The notes under the pieces were generated by a model that saw nothing but the letters and a program-made list of their open reading frames with translations, searched no databases and was not told the origin of the DNA. Positions 22,097 to 32,061 of a DNA stretch of 64,000 nucleotides are shown piece after piece. The translations under genes and the position numbers were made by a program. This DNA comes from Cladophialophora immunda (taxonomy: Eukaryota; Ascomycota; Eurotiomycetes; Chaetothyriales; Herpotrichiellaceae). Position 1 is the first letter of the stretch. Every line of letters begins with the position of its first letter. The stretch is from the NCBI RefSeq assembly GCF_000835495.1, contig NW_015622545.1, positions 3,116,777 through 3,180,776 on the forward strand. Reading direction: 5' to 3'.

Positions 22097-23495
22097 CTAT
22101 TTCTGATTTTTCAAGGACTCTCGGCCTGGCGAGTCCTTGACAAAATGGTCTGGAGAGTCGACAGAATCGTCTGCAATGGGAGTAAGGAGCTGCTCGACTT
22201 TAGCGACCTCGGCCGTCTGCAACTCGCCGTATCTCTGTTCCTCTATTCCTTTATCGATCGTAGGATTCCTCACCAGGGAGGGCGGTGGTGCAACGGACTT
22301 TCGAAAGTTGGGTGATTCAGTTCGACCAAGGCAGACATATTTGGCGTCCACAAAAGTTCTCTGAGACAGCGTCTCAACGATCTCATCGTCGGTCGGTACA
22401 GTGTGATAACTGCTTAGCTCCTCCGGCACGCCCAGACCGGAAGGAAAGTTTACCAGCTCTTCGACAAAGTCTCGCTCTTGGTCCGTAAGCCGTAAACCGT
22501 CAAAGACATACCCAAACGGTCCAGATCGAAATTGGTCGCATCTTGATATCAGAGTGGCTCGTGAAGAGACATACGCCGAATCAGAACCGGGAGAGGGGGC
22601 GGAGGTTCTTGCAAGGCCAGGATTGCGTGCACTTTTCTTTTCGGGTCGTGATCCCTCTTGTTGCTCGCGCCCTTTTTCGATCTGGTTTGGAAAGAGAGAG
22701 GTCTCGATCGAGGCCCGGCGACTGACTTGTCTTCGGGTTCGGCGACTGTGCCGCCCAGATGCCTTGACCGATCGTTCTGGAATCAATTGTTTCCTCCTCC
22801 AACCCAAGGCTTGCTCTGGGGGTTTTGAGACCTGGAACTCAGTCCCAGTAGCCCCGTCGAGTTGTTTGGAAATGGTTGAAAAGAACCTTTTTCTCACCCG
22901 TGCCGATTCGAAGCCGATTTTCTTTCCTGTAGAGATCGGTCGGGGCCATGTCTTTCCAGGCTCTTCAAGCTCTCCCGGGGGGAACAAGAGGTGTATGAAG
23001 GACATCTTGTGAGAGTTTCTCACCCAATTCTGTCCAGATGGAAAGATCCTTCTCAAGGGGAAACATGAATGGGTTTGGTATATTAAAACAAAGACCAGAA
23101 TTCGTAAACATACATATTTGTAGTGCCGCAGAAGAAACGTCAACTTCGTAAAGATGTGAGATGTTTTCAGATATCAAGTCATGCAAAAGCCACATGCTGA
23201 GGCACAAAGGCATTCTCGCCGACAATAGAGTAATGCTGTGGTTTCTGAGCCGGACGAGTTGGAGTAGGCCATCTTGGGTGCAACAGACCGTGTAGAACTG
23301 TCCGGTGTCCAAGCGATTGATCGACACTGAATGGGTCGATCGCTTTTCTGGTATCTGGGCGATAGTTTTGCTAGGCTTCCACAGATCAGCATGTCTCGGA
23401 ACCGAGAGCTGTTGATTGGTGTCGACGACGAAGGCTGTCGCCCCAAAAATAGTCGGCCCTTGACTGGGGGACAAGTCTATTACCCTCGAAATCAT
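22097..23495 (-). CDS. Orphan protein of unknown function
   Basis: Two minus-strand exons (23495-23024 and 22926-22097) joined by a 97-base intron (GTGAGA to TACAG) give 433 residues. The intron is inferred because it removes a stop and links two protein-like frames in phase. The N-terminal half is mixed hydrophobic and resembles beta-rich sequence. The middle is basic and low-complexity with many Arg, Lys, Ser and Gln. The C-terminal half ends acidic, with a GLRLTDQERDFVEELVN helix. I recognise no family. Protein-like frames also exist upstream (about 23780 to 23520) but carry stops, so this may be the 3' part of a longer gene that has lost its 5' end. It is divergent from the small EthD/ABM-like gene. 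Confidence 0.42.
22111..22140. repeat. Perfect 10-bp inverted repeat
   Basis: TCAAGGACTC and its exact complement GAGTCCTTGA flank a 10-base spacer. It lies at the 3' end of the orphan gene, overlapping its last codons. It could form an RNA hairpin near the stop codon; the function is unknown. Confidence 0.6.
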
Positions 23496-23530
23496 GTTCA
23501 AAGTGTAATTCAAGTTTAACTGGAGACAAC

Positions 23531-23542
23531 TCGGAAGTCCGA
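23531..23542. promoter_or_regulatory. TCGG-N4-CCGA palindromic element
   Basis: TCGGAAGTCCGA, everted CGG half-sites 4 bases apart, 330 bases before the plus-strand start and 36 bases before the minus-strand start. Confidence 0.3.
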
Positions 23543-23570
23543 TGGGGGGATGAGCACCACGAAAGCAATA

Positions 23571-23580
23571 CCGAAGTCCG
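23571..23580 (-). promoter_or_regulatory. CGGACTTCGG element
   Basis: The plus strand reads CCGAAGTCCG. It is identical on the opposite strand to the element at 25264 in the CoA-ligase promoter, and lies in the divergent region serving the orphan and EthD/ABM-like genes. Confidence 0.4.
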
Positions 23581-23871
23581 AGGTGGCCGCTCGTCTCAAA
23601 CGCCAGGCTGGATGACCGCTACAGGCTATGCTACGAACTAAGAGTTTCCATGGTACGCCGTTTTGCGAGAAGGAGGGGATCGCTGATAAGCAGCTGGCCG
23701 ATCGGAAGCAGTGGTCCACACAGTAGGGTAGACGAAGATTTTTACGTTTTCCTCAGGCTGCCTCCTCCTTTGATGTCCTAGCTACTAAGTGTCCTTACGA
23801 AGTAGGTGGTACGATATCTCGGAGACCAGAGCTTCAGCTGAGACTGTCTTGTCAAAGAATTGAAGTTGGAA

Positions 23872-24607
23872 ATGACGGTGACATCAATTGCAATTCTGCA
23901 CCTCAAGGAGGGCGAACGTCCTGAGGATTCCAACACTACTGCAGGTGTCCTTCTGCAGAGGCGGCTGTCTGATATCTTGACAGCGCCAGGGGTCCAAAGT
24001 TGCCGTTGGGGCCGGTCGATCGAGCACCCAGATATCATGTACCTTATCGTCGACTGGGAGACTTTGCAAAACCATATCGACTTCAGCAATAAACCGTATG
24101 CCCAGACCGCTCCCCCCCACCGAGTATGGAGTTTTGCTTATCTTCCTCCTTGTGTACAGACGTGACGATGCCACAGAGATATCAGTTCTCTGCTATCAAC
24201 CGCCTCGAGTACATCATGCAATATTCGACCCTTCCCCTCCGCGGCGATCCTTGAGCGAGCCGCATTCACCGGTCACGGAGATCGTCACCATCTGTTTCCC
24301 TTTGCACCTCTGCAAGCAGTCACAGGAAAAAGTCTCTGCAGACACCAAAGAATTCAGGAGCATTCTAGAAGGTCCGAATGGGTGCAACGGCAGTGCTGGC
24401 GGATGGATTCTGGAGGAGATTAATCCCTCCGGCAAGGAGGAGAAGAGCAAAGCCTTCACGATGATGTTCGGCTGGGACAGTGTCGAAGCTCACAACGACT
24501 TTATGAAGAAACCCCATATTCAGGAACACGTGCATTTGATCCAGGGTCTGCCAGGGCTGGCGAGTCTGGAAATGTGTCATGTTACTCTGACAGAGGTAGA
24601 GCCATAG
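23872..24607 (+). CDS. Small dimeric alpha/beta-barrel (EthD/ABM-like) protein
   Basis: Two exons (23872-24095 and 24160-24607; 64-base intron GTATGC to TACAG) give 223 residues. It has two consecutive ferredoxin-like half-barrels. The first contains MTVTSIAILHLKEG and WGRSIEHPDIMYLIVDWET; the second contains SPVTEIVTICFPL, SAGGWILEEINPSGKEEKSKAFTMMFGWDSVEAHNDFM. Such repeated barrels are typical of fungal antibiotic-biosynthesis-monooxygenase or EthD-like proteins, which bind or oxidise small aromatic or polyketide substrates without cofactors. The short start at the ATG at 23872 fits the beginning of the first strand. Its divergent promoter carries the cluster's CGG element. Confidence 0.75.
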
Positions 24608-25420
24608 CTCTTGTAGGAGAGAAGTGTCTGCGCGCTGGATCCAAATCAGCGCCCTTGTGTGCCACCGAAGTCGCTCAGCGAGCGAGGCTAGGTTGGAGAT
24701 AGTTGTGGGTCTGAGCTGTCGTCCGTTGTTGAGTCGTTCGGACGCCTCCATCCTCCCTTCCATCAGTAGTATGATATAATACTGCAATGACGAAAGGTTG
24801 TAATGTAACTTAGTAGACAAGTTATTAGACGTCCAGATCGTAGTGAGCTTTATGTAGCTCTCCATGAAAATCAGGGCTATCGGTGGATTGTGAAGCTTCT
24901 ATTCTTCAATGAACTTGAGCACTTGAATGTATCTCGACAGTTCCACTAGCGCTCGTTAGATGAGATCAATCTTGCTGTCGAACACTAGATGGGATCGGCT
25001 TTTCGAGGGGTGTTGGAACACTTCAGCCAACAAAAGTCATAGACAAGCGTCCGAGGACTCTGGTCTCTAGAAACCTCCCAGTGGCCCTTATCCTAACGTG
25101 GGTCTGCTGTGCGAGCCAGGAGATTTCTAGAACCAGATGTCGAGGCATGTCCTCTCTTAGTCGATAATACTGGCCTAGCTACTAATAGTATCCAGTTGTA
25201 TTTGCGATACCGTGCTATCCGATATCCGAAGAGCGTCCATTTTGTGCAACCAAGTCAGTCATTCGGACTTCGGCTTTGAATTACAACCATCAAACCTGTT
25301 TTATTGGGACTTGTGAAGATCGAATGAGACTCTCATGATATACCAGAGAGACAAGCACTCTGCACCTTCAACCGGCAAATTGGCAAAAATCAACTATCTG
25401 ATTCTCTCCACCGCGACACC
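24608..25420. other. Promoter region of the CoA ligase
   Basis: No exon was recognised over 0.8 kb. It contains CCG-ATAT-CCG (25219-25228) and CGG-ACTT-CGG (25264-25273), the second identical to the element in three other promoters apart from a C/G change. The leader just before the ATG is A- and C-rich. Confidence 0.5.
25264..25273 (+). promoter_or_regulatory. CGGACTTCGG element upstream of CoA ligase
   Basis: A direct CGG pair with spacer ACTT, 148 bases before the ligase ATG, preceded by TT as at 32099. Candidate Zn2Cys6 binding site by analogy with known fungal half-sites. Confidence 0.42.
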
Positions 25421-27076
25421 ATGATTCACAAATCCAGGTTCAAGGACATCGACATCCCCAGATGCAATATCCTTTCATACCTATTTCCTAAAGACACTGT
25501 GCCATCTACCAGACCTCTGTGGGTAGACGCACGAGTTCCTCAACGCTGTCTGTCACCCGCGACTTTGCTGCGATGGGTCCAGAGATTTGCGGTAGGGCTC
25601 GACCGCCTCGGGGTTCCTATGAATGAAGCTGTTATGGTCTTCACGCCCAACCATATTTTCGTGCCCGTGGTATACTTGGCGACTGCGGGGTCCAGAAGAT
25701 ACTTCACCGGGGCGAATCCGACGTATACGGTCGACGAGCTATCGTTCCAAATAAAGACGGTCAAGCCTGCAGTTATCCTTATCCACCCAGGCGTGCTGGA
25801 AACCGGGTATGCGGCAGTAAAGAAGGCCGGCCTACGCGCGGCCAAGGTCTTTTTATTCGATGACGCGGACTGCTCGGAGCAACACGGTATATGCGATTGG
25901 AAGACGTTCCTTGCTCCGGAAGACGAAGCGGCGTCTTGGACCTGGGACGACCTCGGCGACGATGCAACTAAACAGATCGCAGCAATCAACTTCTCCAGCG
26001 GCACCACCGGGTTGCCCAAGGGTGTCTGCATCAGCCACTACAACCTGGTCTCGAACTCCTCCCAGACCATCCATGTCAAACTATCGAGGCGGTGCTTGGA
26101 GGAAAGTCAGCGGGGTGAGAGATGGCTTGCCTTCCTGCCTTTGTACCATGCCTTCTCACAGCTGTTCACCATTAACATCGCATGCCGACTCCAGGCGACG
26201 GTCTATATCATGCGAGAGTTCTCTTTTCCTGAGTTCCTCCATTATATTCAACAATACCGAATCACGACTCTCCAAGCGGTCCCACCGGTGATGAACATGT
26301 TGGCCAAACGGCCCGAGACGGCAAAGTACGATCTCAGCAGTCTTCAAAACATCATGGTCGGAGCCGCAGCCATGCCTGTCCAGCTATCGAACGACCTAAT
26401 GAAGGGTCTCGATGTCAGCATTTCTCGCGGCTGGGGAATGACCGAAACCACCTGCGTTAGTATACTCTGGCCCGATGACACACGGGACACCGAAGGCAGC
26501 TCTGGGTACCTTCTGCCAAACACAGAGGCCAAAGTCGTAGACGGCGAAGGCCACGAGGTCGAAGACACCCCTGGTGAGCTATGGGTCCGCGGTCCACAGA
26601 TTATGCTTGGCTACTGGAACAACGACCAGGCCACTAACGAGACTTGTACAAAGGACCGGTGGCTCAAGACAGGCGATATTGTTGCGGTCAAGGATGACCT
26701 GTGGTGGGTGGTTGACAGGGAAAAGGAGATCATCAAAGTCAACGGCCTCCAGGTTGCCCCTGCCGAGCTTGAGGCATTATTATTACAGCACGAGGATATA
26801 GCGGATGCAGCGGTGGTTGGTTTAACTGTTGACGCGAGAGAATATCCCCGTGCCTATGTCGTGGTACGCTCGGGGCTGAGTCCAGGTGCGCTCACGGAGA
26901 GTGATGTCCAGCGTTATGTCGCTGGGCGCCTGGCAAAGCACAAACATTTGTCGGGAGGGGTTCAATTCACTCAAGCCATCCCCAGGCTCCCTAGCGGCAA
27001 GGTCATGAGGAAGACGATGAAGCAGTGGGCAAAGCAGGATGCAAGGACCTATATCAAGTCGAGCTCTAGGCTTTGA
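25421..27076 (+). CDS. 4-coumarate:CoA-ligase-like acyl-activating enzyme, PTS1
   Basis: Single exon, 551 residues, matching the usual 530 to 580 of 4CL-like fungal enzymes. Motifs: phosphate loop SSGTTGLPKGV (192 to 202), GWGMTE (357 to 362), LKTGD (about 445 to 449) and the C-terminal catalytic Lys in LPSGKVMRK (Lys527). It would adenylate a carboxylate and transfer it to CoA. The last three residues are Ser-Arg-Leu, a canonical peroxisomal PTS1. Downstream and convergent is an aldehyde dehydrogenase, then a pair of crotonase-family genes. Activation of a hydroxycinnamate or medium-chain aryl acid in peroxisomes is the best-supported inference; aliphatic acids cannot be excluded. Confidence 0.92.
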   Translation: MIHKSRFKDIDIPRCNILSYLFPKDTVPSTRPLWVDARVPQRCLSPATLLRWVQRFAVGLDRLGVPMNEAVMVFTPNHIFVPVVYLATAGSRRYFTGANPTYTVDELSFQIKTVKPAVILIHPGVLETGYAAVKKAGLRAAKVFLFDDADCSEQHGICDWKTFLAPEDEAASWTWDDLGDDATKQIAAINFSSGTTGLPKGVCISHYNLVSNSSQTIHVKLSRRCLEESQRGERWLAFLPLYHAFSQLFTINIACRLQATVYIMREFSFPEFLHYIQQYRITTLQAVPPVMNMLAKRPETAKYDLSSLQNIMVGAAAMPVQLSNDLMKGLDVSISRGWGMTETTCVSILWPDDTRDTEGSSGYLLPNTEAKVVDGEGHEVEDTPGELWVRGPQIMLGYWNNDQATNETCTKDRWLKTGDIVAVKDDLWWVVDREKEIIKVNGLQVAPAELEALLLQHEDIADAAVVGLTVDAREYPRAYVVVRSGLSPGALTESDVQRYVAGRLAKHKHLSGGVQFTQAIPRLPSGKVMRKTMKQWAKQDARTYIKSSSRL

Positions 27077-27273
27077 CGGCTGCAGAAGAAATTAAAAGCG
27101 AAACGACCACAGATGATTTCCATCAAGGGGGAGGTCGTTCATTCATAAGGCTCTTGTGTTCGTCTTTGCTCACAATTGAAGCTATTTATCTATTTGACAA
27201 ACTACATGGTTTTGAGCCTTGTGAGGCGGACAGGGTTAAGGAGCCCTTTCTGAGCTCTAGTTGACCTCTCCTG

Positions 27274-28959
27274 TCAAGAAACGTTCTTCTTCAAGAAGAG
27301 GGTTTGCACATTGCAAAACGCCCGAAGGCCCCCAACTGCCAAATCATCAGCAAAGGTGCAACGAGGTTTTCCAGTTCAGGTGAATAGGGGCCACTTACGG
27401 CTCCATTCATAGCCGACGCCACTCTCCTTGTGACCCCCGAAGGGAGCATTGGGGTCCAATTCAATATGCGTGTTGACCCAGACGCTCCCGGCTTCCAATT
27501 GACGGGCGATGCGATTGGCTTCCTCGAGGTCGTTCGACCAGACCGACGCGCCCAGGCCCATCCTTGTATTGTTGGCGCGTGCGATAACGTCGTTCTCCTC
27601 GCTCCACGCGAGCAGTGGTAGGATAGGCCCAAATAGCTCCTCCGTGACGATTCGCGAGTCTTCAGCCGGCCTGTCGATAATGGTTGGAGTGATAAAGTAC
27701 CCGGGTCTTTCTTGATTGGTACCACCGACTGCCACACTCCAGTGGTCCGTCTTTATATCGGAAAAGAACGTCTTGACTTTCTCGTATTGCATGGCATTCT
27801 GAATGGGTCCGAGGAAGACATCCTCATCGTTTCCGTCACCCACCTTGAGGGTCTTCGTGAAGGCCACGATGTCGTTGCGAAATTCATCGTAGATCGACTC
27901 GTGTACGTAGATACGTTTGATGGCTAGACAGACCTGGCCGGAGTTGAAAAAGGCAAGAGTCGCGATCTAGATTGGATGTTAGCTGGAGTCGGATACTGGA
28001 TCACAGGAGCGGAATTTGAGCTCTACCTTCTCGGCAGTGCTTTTGATGTGGACGTTCTTTGTAACGATAGCAGGATCATTGCCGCCTCTGTATTGCGTCG
28101 GTGAGAGGATGTCAAAGCGTGTAAGAAGTGTCAAGGCTTACAACTCGAGCGTAACCCTCTTCAAGGTTCTCGCAGCACTGGCCATGACGAGCCGGCCAGT
28201 CGCAGTAGACCCAGTGAAGCTGATTTTATCAGGGCCCGGATGCGCCGTAAGCCACGGACCAAGCTTGTCGTCTCCGCTCAACACCTGAAGAACACCGGGT
28301 GGAAATATGCGCTGTCCCAATTCCCCGAGCTTGAGATTGCAATAAGGAGTGAACGGTGACGGCTTGATAATGATGGGATTTCCCGTCACCAACGACGGCG
28401 CGATCTTACCACAGGCGAGATGAATAGGGAAATTCCAGGGAACGATTCCAACTGCAACACCAAGGGGTGTGTATCGAACAATCACTTGCTTTTCAGAGTC
28501 TTCCTTTGCTGTCTCCTCGCTCAATTCGATGCTTGCGAGTTCCCTCATCCACTGTACCCCAACTTGAATCTCTTGGACTGCGAACCGTATCTATATGTCC
28601 TGGGATTAGACGGCATTGTATATCATTGAAATCTCGACTTAGCGCACCGGCTTTCCCTGCTCCTGGGTCAGGAGCTTGGCGAAATCATTTGTATGTTCCT
28701 CAAGCCGGTCGGCGAATTCCAGGACCGCTTTCTTTCGTTCTTCCCACGGCGTTTTTGACCATGTTTCGAAAGCATCTTTGGCTGCTGCTACAGCGTCATC
28801 GACGTCCTTAAGCGTCGATACTGGCACGTCGGGGTTGGCCTTTCCGGTCGCTGGGTTGATACCGTGTCTTGTCGTTTCGGTTTTTGTTGATTTTCCGTTA
28901 ATGGTATTGTAAAAGCCGCTGAAGACATCAAAGTCTTGGTCGACTGTTTGGGAGCCCAT
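27274..28959 (-). CDS. NAD(P)-dependent aldehyde dehydrogenase
   Basis: Five exons on the minus strand (28959-28648, 28590-28142, 28087-28027, 27966-27399, 27335-27274) give 483 residues; introns are 54 to 63 bases. Class marks are PWNFP, the cofactor loop FTGSTATGR, the catalytic Glu in LELGGNDP, the catalytic Cys in SGQVC, and EELFGPILP. PFGGHKESGVG near the C-terminus completes the family pattern. No PTS1 or obvious transit peptide, so it is likely cytosolic. It converges with the CoA ligase, leaving 197 bases between stop codons. With the ligase and a crotonase it makes the trio known from CoA-dependent, non-beta-oxidative ferulate breakdown, where the aldehyde dehydrogenase oxidises vanillin-type aldehydes. 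The aldehyde here is inferred. Confidence 0.92.
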
Positions 28960-29550
28960 ACTGATTCGTCAATTCTGTGGTAGTACGATGAGGCCACTTC
29001 TTGTAGGGGAAGTTCGATCTCTGAAACGAAGAGACAGGAAAATAGGGAGAGTGGCCGAAGACTTGTGTCTGCACCTTTGTCCAGCGTATATGCTCGTGGC
29101 GAAGCGACGAGTGTTAGGTCTAATATACAAAAAGCCGAAGATCCGAAAACCGAGCTCCGTGCTATGTAGATGTCGACTGACCCATGTAATATCCAAGTTC
29201 GTGATAGTGGCGACTATAGTTATACTTCCCGCTATGGGAATTAGGACCCAAGAAATTCAGGGAAAAGATCCATCACGCAGTTGTAGGCAGTCGATTGAGC
29301 CTGTTGGGGGAGACACGCTATATGGTGCCTTGAATACCGCAGCTACGGGAAGCACAAGGGCATTCCCCATGTCCTCTTAAAGCAATGCAAAGATCCCAAC
29401 AGAGTGCCGCTCAGAAATGGTCCACACCGTGCTTTTCAATCCTTCTATCCTTTAGTTGCGGTGAGTTTCCTGCCTACAGCTTCAATCTCGTCCCCGATTT
29501 CTCTGTGTCCACCATCAGCAGACAGCTTTTGAGGGAGGGAATTTGCAAAT
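28960..29550. other. Intergenic region, ALDH promoter
   Basis: Upstream region of the aldehyde dehydrogenase and 3' end of the minus-strand crotonase gene. Moderately AT-rich. No exon was recognised. Confidence 0.4.
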
Positions 29551-30544
29551 TTACTGGCCTTTAAGAAGTCGGTTCTTCTCCGCAAACCTTTTTGTAGGTG
29601 CACCTTCAACAAATCTCTCTGCAACGGCTTCAGCTGCATCGTACAGTGCCAGGAGTCTCCTGCTCCGCAACGGAGCAGTCATCAGTCTCTTGTGCTCCAT
29701 CATTGAGTGGCCGTCGTTGATCGCCAGCTGTTCCTCCAAAAACTGAATGACTCGGTGGTGGAATCCCTCGTGCTCAAAGACGCGGTTGACCATGCCCCAC
29801 TGGACCAGCTCATCCACTGTCACCTGGCGACCGAGCATGAGAATGTCATTTGCTCGATGCACGCCAACGCTTTCGGGGAAGCTGGTTGCACTTCCAAACT
29901 CGGGAACTAGCGCTAGAGCAGAGAATGGGCATTGCAGCCAAGTGGTGGTCGATGCCAACACGATATCGGCTACTCCTTGGAACCAAGCGGCCCCTCCACC
30001 GACAGCAGGCCCGTTCATCGCGAGGACAAGTACCTTGCGGTGGTGGATCATTGAGCTCACCAACTGGATGGATGGATTCAGTTTGTTAAGGATGTCAAGT
30101 TTTTTGACCGCGTCAGAGCTGTACTCGCGCGTACTCTCGCTCGCCTCGGCTAATGTACCCCCCCGATCAGTAAGTCGTCCTCAATCATGTAGGATTTCAG
30201 AGAGATTATCTACCCTTAACATCGGCTCCCGAGGAGAAGAATCTGCCGGCAGCAGTGATAACGGTCAGCACAGTGTGGGGATGGCTATTGAGGACGCGTA
30301 GAGCATGGATCGTGTCGAAAATGAGGTTTCCACCAAATGAGTTGAGGCTCTTTGGACGATTGAACTGCGGAAGCATCAGCAGTAGAATGGCAACGCCGGA
30401 GACGCTGTATTGCAATGCGGGATCTTGCGTTACCAATCATGTCTGCTCTTTTCCTTGCACCTGTGTAAAAGGGAGCCGTACCTTGATGATCCCAATCTTC
30501 CCCTTTATGTCAAACAGAATATCTGTATACTGATAAGTCGTCAT
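29551..30544 (-). CDS. Enoyl-CoA hydratase/isomerase (ECI-like) family protein
   Basis: Three exons on the minus strand (30544-30482, 30364-30214, 30149-29551) give 270 residues; introns are 117 and 64 bases. Crotonase fold marks: FNRPKSLNSF near the N-terminus, the oxyanion segment AAGRFFSSGADV, NGPAVGGGAAW, and the distal PEFGSATSFP loop followed by a helical tail. The SGADVK-type first oxyanion motif and the tail resemble fungal peroxisomal delta3,delta2-enoyl-CoA isomerases. Unlike many of these it ends Lys-Gly-Gln, with no PTS1. It is divergent from a second crotonase carrying SKL, over 489 bases. It could enter peroxisomes with a partner or act elsewhere. Confidence 0.85.
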
Positions 30545-31033
30545 ATTGGAGTTTCAACACAATTCCAATAACCAGCTTGATGTAATAGTGATCACACAGA
30601 AGCATCTAAAAAATGATCTAATGTATCTGAAAGTCGGAAATCTCAACATCGCTATTCTTCAGGGATCTTGTGCGTCCGGACAACTTCGTAGTTCCGGAGG
30701 TCTCGGTGTGCTCCTGGGGGAACAACTATGCTGTAATATGCGCGACATGTGATCAAGACCACAATAAGAGGCACCTGGTCAAACGACCATTCGGGTAGCT
30801 TTTCTTAACCTGCACCGACCACGGAACCGGAGCTGTCGCTACCAAGGTAAACGGTTCCCTGGGGTCTACAAGCTGTACATGAGACAGGTCCGAGTCTGGA
30901 CGAAAGTAGGCCTCGGTGCACCGACGGCTACGTATGTGACGGAGTTGAGACTTTACATAACTTCATGAATCTCTATCATGATCACTGGTACTCTTTTTGA
31001 ACAGAAGTGCAGTCTTATGCTCCTATTGGCAAA
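30545..31033. promoter_or_regulatory. Divergent promoter of the two crotonase genes
   Basis: A 489-base region between ATGs at 30544 (minus) and 31034 (plus). It carries two TCCGGA palindromes (30675-30680 and 30693-30698) and a perfect 12-base palindrome TCGG-TGCA-CCGA (30913-30924). No exon recognised. The arrangement predicts coordinated expression. Confidence 0.55.
30913..30924. promoter_or_regulatory. Perfect palindrome TCGGTGCACCGA
   Basis: A perfect 12-base palindrome with everted CGG half-sites and a 4-base core, 110 bases before the hydratase ATG. Same TCGG-N4-CCGA form as 12844 and 23531. Confidence 0.4.
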
Positions 31034-32061
31034 ATGCCTCGCCCGCCTCGCCCTCCTTTACAGGTCCCAGAAACCTATACCTCGCTCCCTCTCCGGCAAA
31101 TCAAGGTCGATAATGTACCAGAGTCCGCTGCAACCGTGACTCCCGTGCTCTTGATTACTCTAAACAGACCACAACAACTCAATGCATTTACAGATATCAT
31201 GCGAGAGGACCTGGAGCGCGTGTACGAGCTTGTAGATATTGATCCGCGGGTCAAGGCGGTAGTCCTGAGAGGCGCCGGCAAGAGCTTTTGCGCCGGGGCG
31301 GACCTTGAAATCGGATTTCCTGGTGTCAGAGAGCAAGATGGGACATTTCGGAGACCCAAGGTTGAACGCGATGTGGACCATCGAGACGGGTAAGACTTGG
31401 AAATAACAGAGAATAGCCTCTGCTAATACACAATAGCGGTGGAAGAGCAGCACTTGCAATTCACCATTGCTCCAAGCCGACCATTGCGGCCATACAAGGC
31501 TCCGCCGTCGGCGTTGGCATTACCATCACCTTACCCGCCTGTATACGAATCGCCTATGCGAAGAGCAAAGTCGGGTTTGTCTTCAGCAGAAGAGGGGTTG
31601 TCATGGAGGCATGCTCTAGCTACTTTCTCCCTCGGTTGATCGGCCACTCAAGAGCAATTCACCTAGCGACCACGGGGGCAGTACACAGCGCGGACCACGA
31701 TCTACTCAAACCACTTTTCTCAGAGTTGTGTGGGACCCCCGAGGAAACCATCGCACGCGCGCTGGAGGTCGCTCAAGATATCGCGCGAAACACTTCCACG
31801 GTCTCGACAAAAATAATGTGCGAGCTCATATACCGAGGTCCCGACAGCGTGGAAGAAGCGCACCTACTGGATTCGCAGATGATATATGGTCTCTATGGGC
31901 GGAAGGACAACCTCGAGGGCGTGCAGAGCTTTCTGGAGAAGAGGCAGGCGAATTTTACGGGTCGAATGCCCCAGGATGCGCCGGATGGGTACCCCTGGTG
32001 GAAGCAAATCGATGTTGGCGACAAGCCTCTGGAGTACAGCGCCGAAAAGTCCAAGCTCTAG
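31034..32061 (+). CDS. Enoyl-CoA hydratase/crotonase with PTS1
   Basis: Two exons (31034-31389 and 31437-32061; 47-base intron) give 326 residues. Crotonase marks: LNRPQQLNAF, first oxyanion motif GAGKSFCAGADLE, second motif IQGSAVGVGITI and the following FVFSRRGVVMEACSSYFLPRLIG, with a Glu after the RRG loop. The C-terminus is Ser-Lys-Leu, a canonical peroxisomal signal. Family roles are hydration of enoyl-CoA in beta-oxidation or hydratase/retro-aldol cleavage of hydroxycinnamoyl-CoA. With a PTS1 4CL-like ligase 4 kb away, hydration of an aryl-enoyl-CoA in peroxisomes is the favoured inference. It is divergent from the ECI-like gene. Confidence 0.9.

Larger units (their letters stand above)
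23496..23871. promoter_or_regulatory. Divergent region, orphan and EthD/ABM-like genes
   Basis: A 376-base region between starts at 23495 (minus) and 23872 (plus). It contains a TCGG-N4-CCGA palindrome (23531-23542) and a CCGAAGTCCG element (23571-23580), 28 bases apart, the same pair as in the permease promoter. Minus-strand frames here look partly protein-like but lack an ATG and are broken by stops. Confidence 0.45.

Noticed and set aside
22097..23143. Single 348-codon minus-strand frame as the orphan gene
   Set aside because: Its first 70 codons read through a well-formed GTGAGA...TACAG intron; the two-exon model joins better protein-like sequence in phase.
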